DNA of 64,000 nt. Source: Mactromeris polynyma. Taxonomy: Eukaryota > Mollusca > Bivalvia > Venerida > Mactridae. The notes beneath the pieces are model-generated. The model was not told where the DNA came from, ran no database searches, and saw nothing but the letters and a program-made list of their open reading frames with translations. The position numbers and the translations under genes were made by a program. Shown piece by piece: positions 13,506 to 25,500 of this stretch. The DNA is taken from assembly GCA_032209605.1 (NCBI GenBank), contig JASFXZ010000001.1, forward strand, positions 7,813,703 through 7,877,702, read 5' to 3'. The first letter of the stretch is position 1. Every line of letters begins with the position of its first letter.

Positions 13506-16500
13506 CTGAAATAAAATGAAAAACATACCATAAATATACAATTCTCCACTCAAGGTATGATAGATAGTTATGGCTTACACATGAAAATTTAGTTTAAACA
13601 TAATTACTTGATATTGATTGTGAAACAAATGATTATGATGTATATTCATCACTCTCAATGGCTGCTTCCAGGCTTTCTAACCAGTACTTGCAGCAATATC
13701 AGGAATTGTAAACTTAATAATGGCAAAACTTGAACCCATGACCTCTGGATTACAAGTTAAAAACTCCACCACTAAACTACCATTGCCTGATAATTTCAAT
13801 GCTTAACATTTCAACAAAGCTTACCATAATTCATTTCTACATACACATGTAGTTTTAAATGGTCTAACAATCAATGCAAACATCACTTTCATACATGCAC
13901 ACTAGGTCTTAACTTCAACACTAAATAAAGACAAGAAGGCAATAATGGTCCAGCATTGTTCATTTAATTGCCATAGACAGTTTGTAACTTGGCCAATACT
14001 TAATTCATTAATACTAATATTCGAACCAGGTTTCAAGTAGATCAGGCAACAAGTAAGGCCTCCAGAGTGTAGAGGATTAACAAGGATATTTTGTTACAAC
14101 ATAATGACCTACTGCTTAATTCCACTTAAACCAGTTTCAAACTTGGCATATATTTCATAAAAATAAACTGGCTGACCAGGTTTGAGACCGATCAGGTAGA
14201 AAATGGGGTCTCTGCAATGTTTACAAGGGTTCCTGCAATTTCACCAAGAGTCTTTGATTTGACCGAACAAAAACGCTTTCTAACTTGACCTAGATCTTAT
14301 AAAGAAATACATTCCTACCAGGTTTCATTAAGCTCAGGTAGAAATATAGCCTGTTGACCGAACAACAAACGCTTTCCAACTTGACCTAGATCTTATAAAG
14401 AAATACATTCCTACCAGGTTTCATTAAGCTCGGGTAGAAATATGGCCTCTAGATTGTTAACACTTCTTTGACATTATGACTTCGTTTTTATTCAACACAA
14501 CCCAGTTAGAAACTTGACCCAAATATCATAAAGACAAACACCTTGAGCATGTTTCATATAGCACAGGGGGAAAATTTGGTCCGAAATTGTAAACGAGGTT
14601 TGTGTATATACAATCTGATCCTATGACCTAATTTTTTACCCAAAATAAACCACAGTAATCTTGTCTTCGTAGGATTTAATTATGAATACATTCAAACCAA
14701 GTTTTGATTACAATTTCGCCATAATTGTGAGCCTGCCCAGCTAGCTCAACCAATTCCCAGGTTGGGTTCCCAGGTTGGGTTCCCAGGTTGGGTTCCCAGG
14801 TTGGGTTCCCAGGTTGGGTTCCCAGTTCCCAGGTTGGGTTCCCAGGTTGGGTTCCCAGGTTGGATAGGTTGTTCTTCTGTGACATTGGTTACAGTCATGT
14901 CCTCCATATGTGGAGATGTTGTCAGTGGCTTACAGAAGAGAAATTTAGTACTGGTGGATAATTAATTCCGGGAAATGGGTTAGGTCAACAGGATGCCATA
15001 AATGACTGAAAAAATGTTGAAAAACAGGCTAAAACTAACATTTTGACCTCTACAAAGTTAGCAAGCCAATGATGATGCAGGACAGAGGACAATCACTGGA
15101 TGATTCCACTATATACATATAGCAAAAACCAGACCTGCCCACCGACAGTCATGTTATATGACAAATCAGATCAAGTTGAACAGGCTTGGAAGAGAGTAAT
15201 CAAAGGAATTTGTGAGGATACTTTATAATCGGACCAGTAGTACCTGACTACAAGGTATTAACAGTTCCCACAAAATACACACTGCAAAACCAACCTGGCC
15301 ATTGGTAACCCTGTTTTGACATTTGAAAAAATAGAACAATCTTTATGTACAGTGGGTTACTTAAGGAGCATTCATTTTTTAATCTGGCCAGTAGTTTCAG
15401 AAAAGAAGACTTTTGAATAATTCACAATAGGCATAAAAGAAACTAGATATGTGTCCATAGGACACAGATGCCCCCACTTGCAGCCTTTGTCACAAAAGCA
15501 AATGCTATTATTCTGTTCATAGTTTGTGAATGGGTATCAAAATTACCAAGTGAATAACTGTACTGATTATGGTGATAAGTCAAGGGCCATAACTTTGCAC
15601 TTAATGGGCATAACCATACATGAAACCCCAGGTGCAGAAATATACAGGTTGGTGAACTTTCCTGTAAAGTCTTATGACTCTGGCTCAAATTCCTTTGGAG
15701 ATATGCGCGACACATGATTGCATACTCTATAGGCTATATTTTAACTAAGTCAAGGGCCATAACTTTGCATTTACTGGGCACAGCCAAACATGAAACCCCA
15801 GGTGTACAACTACACATGCTGGTGAACATTCCTGTAAAGTTTTATGACTCTGGCTCTTAAACTTTTGAGATATGAGTGACACAAGATTGCATAGTCTGTA
15901 GGCTATATTTTAACTAAGTCAAGGGCCATAACTTAGCACAGACGGATGGACAGACAGACAAGGGCAAATCTAGATGCCCCCCCCCCCCGTGGGGGCATAA
16001 AAACAAGCATTGCTACTGGCAATCATGAGTTTTTAACAAATCACATCAATTTGTACAATCTTGGTAGAGGTTCAACCTAGGAACATTGGAACACAAAATC
16101 CAAATGTGGACAAGTAGATTTCGAAAACCTGATGTGTGAAGTTTCAGCTCTCAGTTTGGCAACCCTTACGTGCAGCTGAGCAGAACCATGTAACAACCTT
16201 TGAAATCCACACATGGTTTCCTTAATTTCTGTTCAATGGTTTCCGAGATGTTGTTTAAAGTGAAGTTGATCAGGCATAGTATGGACTGACTGAAGTATTG
16301 ATAGACACCAGACAGCAAGTGACCACAATAGATACAAAACTACAACTATCACTGAAAGTGATTAGTACCCCTGCTATATATAATACCCTTTAGTTGCAGG
16401 CCTATAATTTGGCCCCTAAACCTAAATCTCCACTTCAAGAATAGTTTGTGTCCCATTCAATAATTGACTAGAACAATATGATACGCTAAAAGTAATAAAT

Positions 16501-19500
16501 CAGACATAAAAAATTAAAACAGGTACAAATAAGTACAGTACATTGCAGTATCAACAGAATACGCTGTAAGGATTTATGAAATCAGAATACCTGTAAAAAA
16601 CACTAATTGCTGTTGGACACTGTCACAGCAATAATTATTCCGACAACTAGTAAAATCACTAACAACACAACAATCAAACAGCATTTTTTTCGTCTAGCCT
16701 TTGACTGAAAATAAAACGAAACTAGAATAAAGAAATGAACTGAATCAACCAATGTAACCACAATAATAAAATGAAAGAAGTGGTAACATAAGGTCATAAT
16801 AATTTTTATTAATTACATGCCACATCAGGTTCAGTGAATTTGTCTTAAATGGTGCAAGCCCGCTTATATGACTTGCAGGTCCAGATTCGGTGTAACAAGC
16901 ACGATAGTAAGAAAGATGGGTGTCTGGAAGACTTACAATCTATGTGTGAAATGGTGTATACCTATCAAGCATGTATTTTGAATCAGATTGGAATATAACT
17001 GTAGTGTGGCTAAAACATTTCTGTGTGTTAGAATCAGTAAGAGCTAAGAGGACATTTAGATTTTTGGCTTAAGATTAATTATGAACACGTATGACAAATA
17101 TTTCAGGGGGCATATTAAATTAAACACATACAAAGTTATCTGTGTAAATGAAGCAGCCATATGCTAGACAATGGATGATGAGTCAAGATGATTGTCTCAC
17201 AATCCGATAAGTTATCAGACAGGTCTAAAAGCAAACTAGATGGTTGTTTTTTAATAAAAACATAGGTCTCCCAGATGGCAGTAAAGCATCAAAGGGCCAT
17301 AACTCAGTGAAAAATTATCTGAGCAGAACAAAAAACAAAGATGCACAACTACACTTGATGTTGATCAATCCTATGAAGTTTGGCTGAAATCCAATCAGCA
17401 GTAATGGAGATAAAGCGCGGACAAGCTAAAAGTGGACGGACGGACAGACGCCGAAGGCAAAAACAATATGTCTCTCTCGGCGAGAGGGAGACATAATTAC
17501 TTGTATTCAGAAAATAAATGAAGATTATCATTGATAACACATTTATATAAAATCAAGAAAATACAAAAGTGCTTTACTAATAATGAACAAAGTATACACA
17601 TATAAGGTCAACAATACCAAAAGCATCATTTACAACACTAAGGGGCATTATATAGTTTCAATTCAATTGCTATGCTCAATAAAAATAGTACAGCAATTGT
17701 TTTTATCAATTTCTTTGAATAACAAAAATATCTTCACCACACACAATTAACGTATATTGCAAATTACCAGTCAAATTAAAGAAATCATTAATATCCTAGT
17801 TGCACCTAGTGTGTAAATTATGACAAATAAATCAAATTATACAAGTTTTGAAACAGTAACTTTTGAAGCAGGTGTTCACAACACAATCATGCAATATTTC
17901 AGTTTAAGACACAACTAAATACACTTAACATAAATCTGCAGCATTATACACTGCCCTCCAAAAGTTTCTTCACACTTTAAATTTCATTATTTTTTCTTAC
18001 AGAATTTCAAATAAAACATGTAGTAAAATTATTCATCCCACTTCTATGATGGATAGTTTAAAATTAACAATTTGCACATCGATTTGCAGCAGCATCAATC
18101 GGCCTGCATCCGAAACCAGTATGTGTGTAACTGATTGATCTGACACAGAAAATAAGATAATTTGTTTCAGAACAAATTTATAAATACTTCTACAGAAAAT
18201 TATTGCTGTCTTAAAAAGCATTTTTGATGTATTGCATGTGAAACAAATATGAAAATACATTAATTGCAATGGGAAATTGTCAGTGTGCAGGAACTTTTGG
18301 AGAGCAGTGTATTAAGGTCTGAAATCCAAACAATGATGATTTCAGACTTCAGACTCATACAGCAGTATGTTGTAAATTTCATGTTTTCATACATAATGCA
18401 ATCATGATTTTACCGCGGATGTTACGTCTTGTGAATAGCACTCCCTCCTAGTGACCTACCTGATATTCTACGGCAGAACGTAGTTCACCTGTACCCTTTT
18501 CTACATGTATCTGTGCATGCTCAACATTGGATTCTATACTGTCTGTTAACATAGAAAAAACAATAAGGTTATATTTTTTTAAATCAATACTGCTCATAAT
18601 TGACTGTCCAACTACATTTCTCTCGAACTAACAAGACTAAAATATTTCCTGCAGAGGGACAAACATTGTTTTGAAACACAACCTTATTGACAGGTAGGTA
18701 GCACAACAGCATATGAACACTTTTTGAAGTTGGCTTTATAGTATAGACTGTTGTACATTGATAACAAAATACTGTATAAGTGGATATGTTCATGAATCTG
18801 CCATGAGTGGGAATGTTTGCTAATTGCTGAAATGAATAATTTAATAGCACAATGTGTAAAAAGTTATGGCTCTGAAAAGAGAAATTTACCAGGCTGACAT
18901 TTTCGATAGCTTTGGTATGATGTTAATTCACAAAACAGAGTAAATAGCTCAATTAAGGACCTGGACTGAGTGATCAATTTTGTTTAGGGGACAGTTGCCA
19001 CAAAATTTGACTGACGGCTATTTTGTTATCACAATTTACAATTCCGACATTCCCGAAAACACAAACATTGCAGTGAAATCAATGAAATGCCATTTTATCA
19101 TCAATTTTGTTCCTGAAAGGAGGAACATCAGCTACTCCCTGAAAATAGATGCGCATACTTCTGATGCTAGGCTTACAATGTCCTATAATCCTAAACAATT
19201 AATGTTAAGAAGGCATAAAAACTAACGACTCATAAGTGATGAAGATCAAAAATGATAATTTTTCACAGTCAGCTGGTTATATTTTCAATTTTTTTTCTAC
19301 AGAGACGAAATGCATTGTGCATATCAGAAAGTACCATACAATGGAATTACTCACCTAAGACCTCTCCTTGTTCATGAACCAGCATGCCCAAGTCTTTAAA
19401 GATCTGATTAACATCCACAATGTCTCTCTGTATGAAATTACAAAGAAAAAAGGGTAAACTGTATTAAATGTATGTAGATAAAACATTTGTGTAAATGGAA

Positions 19501-22500
19501 TTCAAAAGCAAAGCTAAAACAAGAGATGTTTGTAAAACATTATGCCCCCTGTGACCTTGACCTTTGACCCTGTGACCCCAAAATCATGTGTGGACCAAGT
19601 TTGAGGATGATAGGTCAAGGGGTTCTTGAGTTATTGATCAGAAACGAAAAGGTTACGGACCAATATGCCCTCTCTTCTTCGAAGGGGGGCATAATAATAA
19701 CTGATAATTTCAACTCTACATCTTACAATGTTTGTTGATAGTACACATATTGCTAGATGTATGGGTAATCATAAAAGCATACAAAGTAAGAGACATTCTT
19801 GGGCAAAAATAAACTACATGTGTATAAATTTTCAATTCTTTTGCTTTCTGTGCAATAGTTTTTAATACAGCTAAAAATGATCGGAAATCCTAGAGACATA
19901 GAATTAAAGACTTTATCCTCGATCAAAGTATGTATAATTTACCTCGAGTTGCTTTATGGATGATTCTCTTTCTTGTATCATTTGAAAATCAACATCATTC
20001 TCCATCTGAAGTATCTGGGCAGTCTGAGAGTAGCTGAATAAGTCAGATGTACACTCAAAACATTATTTCATACAGCTTGAACAATATGACATTACAAATA
20101 GAATGACCAAAACACAACTAAAAGAGCAAAGTAAAGCATGGAAAGCTTTGATATCTGCAAAGAGATCACATGCCAAATACAAAAAGAACTAAATTACACA
20201 AAAAATTAGAAAAAAATAATAATTTAGTGACTGTATTTTTTTATTCACACAATAAAAGAAGATCTTGTATAAACATGTGTTGATTATTGATAATAGAAAA
20301 TACTCAATCTATCACCACACTTGTAAATAAATGTTCAACATTAAACGTCAAATAAATGGCAGTGACTTATTGCCTCCGACGCAGGTCCTGGGTTCGACCC
20401 TTGGGCCACAACATACCAATGTAATTAAAAATTGTACTTGCAGCTCACATGCATACATTTTGCATTATAAATGTAGTACTAGGATCGGTCAGTCCAGTGT
20501 CAGGTTAATGTGAATGTCACCATCTCCAATAAGTGCTCGATGACCTAAGCTGTTCAAACACCATAAAACTACATTAAAGCAAACAAGCAAACATTTATCA
20601 AGCGCTACTATCTCCCAAGCAGTATCCATGACAAAAATAACCCGACTTACCCCGGTGAGGAGAACTGCTCGTCATTTTCGTCATCATTAAATCCAGGCTG
20701 AAATGAACAAACAAATAAATTCATTAACATTACCACAATATTGTGCAACGTATGTCACAAGATGATCTGGGAAAGCTTTCAATCATGCAGCAATTTGTAT
20801 TGAATATAGCAGAAACTACCAAGAGAGTAAATTGACAATAAACTTCTTAAGCACAACATATACCTTTAACATGACAATCCTGCATTAAAATAACATAGAT
20901 TAACTATGATGATACACCAAAATGATTTAAGGTACCGGTAATAAGTGATAACATGTAAAATTACTACAATTTCAATAAATGAAACATGTGAAATATGTGT
21001 AACAGTTAGACTTGTGTTACAAAAGATGGAACACAGTGCAAAACGTGGGTAAATATCTAAATAACAAAGCTAAGCATTATCACATTAGCATACATTCCAC
21101 TGTAGAGGATTTATAAACACCCACGATCAAATAAACAGTTGCCAGTAACATGCAGTACTCATCATTTTCAGAGTCTATCAAGATTCAATATTTGAAGTCA
21201 AAAGAGTTTGGATGCAACTACAGTGCAAAAATGGTTTCTGTACCATATAGCTTTCAATAAATAATTAAGAGAAAGTCTTATTCTTTTAAAGTGACTAAAT
21301 AATCACATTTCAAAACAAATGTATCAGGAAAATCGCTCAAATACTGGAACATTTACAAAACATACAAGCAGTGAGTGATTCAAAATCTTGTATAAAAATG
21401 TAACAAATGTATTCAATTTTACATGCCAGTTGAAACTACAGCGTTCACTGATAATGACAAATCAGACGAGATATGCAATATGGTATGTATACAGCACCTA
21501 TCAATATTTTGCCCCAAGAGGGAGAGGCAGCGAGGGAATTAGACAATTTGTCTTTTAGTGTCTAAATCCCCACCCTAGAGCCAAGCACTATGACTGAATC
21601 CCCACAGAGGAAGACGCAAATTCCCCACTTCCGGGATCTATTAAAATCCGACCACTTCTGTCTAAAGTCCTGTGTATCCCCGCTGCCTGCCCCGAGGCAA
21701 AACATTGATAAGTGCATGGATTTACAACTAGAAAATAAGGACTTAATAAAAAAGTCATATACATGTTTTTAAATGTTTAGATGCATTCTGACAAATATCA
21801 CTGATAAAACCAAACAAAATCAAATGAGTAAGAACAGATACTTTGTATCAGAATATTATCACAGAGAGGTGAAAATTGGAGAAAACAGTGTACCAGTATT
21901 AGGCAAACAACAAATAAAAAAATGAAGTTAACCCCGTAAGATGAGGGCAAAGTTTAACCATTGTTACACAGAAACTAAAGCATAAGGAGCAAGGGACAGA
22001 AGTGAACATTGCCATCTTACTTACCCCTATGTCAATCAAAGGAGCTTGATTATGCCTCTACACATATACATAAAATTCAAATATAATATTTACTCTTTAC
22101 AGTCAGTAGACAGTGAAATGGTTATGCTAACAAGAGATGTTTGTAAAACATTATGCCCCCTCATGGTTTTTTGTCAGAATTATATTGTGTACAATTGCAT
22201 AAGCAAGTTCAAAGAATGCTGCACAAATATACATGCTGGAAAAGTTTTGTGGTAAAAATTGTAAAAAAGGGTTTCGTGGATGCATAGTTTGATTAGTGCC
22301 ATATTGGAAATAGTAACAGTAACATCAGGTTGTTTATTAAATGTAGGTAATGAAAGAGCTCATATCATGTATGTGATGAACTGACCTTAAATTTATATAG
22401 ATAGTATTAGTCATGTGCAATAGAAGTCTACACTTGTGTCATACTGATAATTCCAATTAATGGGAGGTGTTTTAAATACAAATGACCTATGACCTTGATC

Positions 22501-25500
22501 CTACACCCGCGACCCCAAAATCTATAGGGTTCCTCCGCTACCCAAGATGAAAGTGAGGACCAAGTTTGAGGATGATAGGTCAAGGGGTTCTTGGGTTATT
22601 GATCAGAAACAAAAAGGTTACGGACAGACCGACATGTGAAAACCGACATGCGCTCTCTTCTTCGAAGGGGGGCATAAAAAAATTTGAATATAATATCTAA
22701 TTTAACCAAAAAAGGTTTACCCTTACATTTTACATTAATGTCTGATATCATTTAACTAGATTGTGTATGTTTGCCATATGTGGACTCAAACAATGTTCAA
22801 GATTGGAGCTATCAAAAAATACAGAAAACACCACAAAAACCAAAAAATTCTTAAAAAATACAAACATATCAAAACCAATCTTACGAAATTTGATCCAGAT
22901 GCAGCTCTTGCACGAGAAATACTCGCTCTCTCTTTCTCCGCAGCAGTCCTCTGTACAGTCTGAAAGTTCTTGAGGGCATCACTGAATTGTTCCGTCAATC
23001 TTTCCTTCTGCATCTTAATTTGACGCTGTTAGAAAACGAGAACATTAGGATGGATTAGATTTTTTCAGCAATTTCAAACAGCAACTAAAAGACTTCAACA
23101 GTGTTACTGGCTTTTCAACATAATATGAGCGCCGCTGTACGATTTCCAAACTCTTCTTTAAGTGAAGTAATTTCCAGAAAATGTCACATGTGACGTCACC
23201 ATGTAATATTTGCACCAAATGGCAATTTGAAAACGAAGTGACCATATGGAGTAAATATTGTTTCCTGCTTGCAAATATTGACATCACATGTTGCGTTTTA
23301 TTGAAATGACGTCTCTTACAGAAGAGGTTGTAAATCCCATAGCAGCGCTCAAATGCTGTTCTTCCTCATACAACAGAGGCTTTCCACATGTTTTATGCAC
23401 TGATGATGTCAAAGTCTCATAGGGTCAATACACCTTGCCTGGATTTCCAATTCCAGCCTTGTAGTTAAGCACTCTGCTGATTGAGCTAACTGGGCTGACC
23501 CCTCCCCGACATTTATAATCATTTTAAGCCTCATTAAATTCAGCTGAAATGAAGCCACTGTGGCATTGCTATTTATAACTGTTCCAAAAAAAATTTAGGC
23601 AATTATCTCCACACGTTTCACTCTTCAGAATGTTCTCTGTAAACAAAGCTAAAAATATTTGCTGAATCAGACAAGAGGGCCATGATGGCCCTTATATTGC
23701 TCATCTGAATACACTGCCATGTTTTTTTACCGAACGTAATAATATATGCAATCTTTTAAGAGGACAACTACTACTAGACAATGCTTAACACCAAATATCA
23801 AAGCTCTAGACCTTATGGTTTTTGCACAAGAAGATTTACAAAGTTTTCACTTCTATAATCTATTATTAGCTCCCGTGACCTACTTATAAACAGACCAAAA
23901 TTATCTACGTAACTTTGGAAGAGGATCACCTACGGATCATTCCTGTAAAGTTTGGTCAAATCCATTGAGTGGTTTAGGAGGAGATGACATTTATAGTTTC
24001 CACTATATGCATATAGGAAACAAGGCCCGCCCCCTGACAGCCATGTTTTTTGATGGAACTCAATAATTTATGCAATCTTGAAAGAGGACTACTAGACTAT
24101 GCTATACACCAAATATCAAAGCTCTATGCCTCATGGTTTTGGACAAGAAAATTTTTAAGTTTACACTTTTAAAATCTATTTTTAGCTCCTGTGACCTACT
24201 TATGCAGCAGAATGATTTATGCAATTTTGAAAGAGGTCCACCCAAGGATCATTCCTGTGAAGTTTGGACAAAATCCATTCGTGCTCAGGTAAGCTAATAA
24301 AAAAAACCCCGCAAGTAACTGATCTATTCAGGAGTAATATTCAGTATTTAAATGAGTGTATCTATATAATGCGAAATATGGATTAAATGAGCCTCTCTAT
24401 GGTGTTATATGTTTAAACTCCTTGCTCTAATAATATTTATAAAAAATAAAATACAACCAAAATGATCACCAGAAAATGATTGGACCAATATGAAAACAGG
24501 CATTAATTGCTATCAGACAAAATTTATACCAACCGCTTGTTGGGCATTGCTGGATGCTGGCAGATGTGCTAACGCCTGCATGTCTTTGTTTGTGTCCTTA
24601 GCCAGCTGATTTGTGGAATGTGTTATCTCATGACTGAAAAAGAATGTCACACAGTACAGAAAAACATATACATTTGTATACTAACTAAATGTAAATTTTA
24701 GAGCTTTTTATTTGACCATATTGGAAGTGAAATTAAATTCTGGACTACTGAAAACCAATTGTCAAAATGAACATATCTTCAACATTGCCATTCACAAATG
24801 CAACAAGGCTGTTGTTCGATACATAACTTGAATCCATGTCATTTCAGTACAGGTCTTCCAGCATGAACGAAGGTAAGCCTTTGTCTTCTGAACATTTTAT
24901 TTAACTCCAAGGAACTAATCATGATGAGGGCCTCTCAGAATTCACTCTCATTTAATTTTTCAAGACTAGTTCGTTAGTTCTAGAGCAATATACACAAGAC
25001 ATAGAATGGTGATGAAAAGCACTATTTTTGCCGTTTTAATTTTTTAAATGTGTAAATAAGTAAGTATGATCTAATTTCTATCCAATAAAATTGTAGACTT
25101 ACGCTTTATTTCTGATTTCCTCAGAATCCTGTGTTGTCCCAATCTGCTTGACCAATCTCTCCAACTGTACCACTGTAATTACATACATTAGTTGAAAGCT
25201 TAGATTCAACACAGTAATCCAAGATATTTTTTAGCAGAATCCTACCCAGCAAAATTTATTTATTGATGTACATGTATATTATTATGGCAACAGTTTTTCA
25301 AGTTAGAATATTTGATGCCCCATTAATACTAAAGGTAATTAACATAGTTGATAACAATTGATGACATTTCAGCTTTAAAATGAAATTTGCTTTTTTCTAT
25401 CAAATATTCAATATAAATGTCCTTGAAAAAAAATCCTTTGAATTTTCTGCAAATTTCTATTCCTGTTTCTGTAAACATGTGTACATGTTTTGATATTCAA

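Larger units (their letters stand above)
13506..16602 (-). other. Syntaxin intron between the two terminal exons, repeat-rich
   Basis: Holds a tRNA-like SINE head on the minus strand (13660-13800), a duplicated unit of about 98 bp (14259-14451), a SINE with internal minisatellite (14729-15025) and a hairpin-ended repeat (15441-16005). No further exon was found. Confidence 0.6.

Noticed and set aside
13660..13800. Functional tRNA gene on the minus strand
   Set aside because: A- and B-box-like stretches exist, but the acceptor stem does not pair and the region is intronic; better read as a SINE head.
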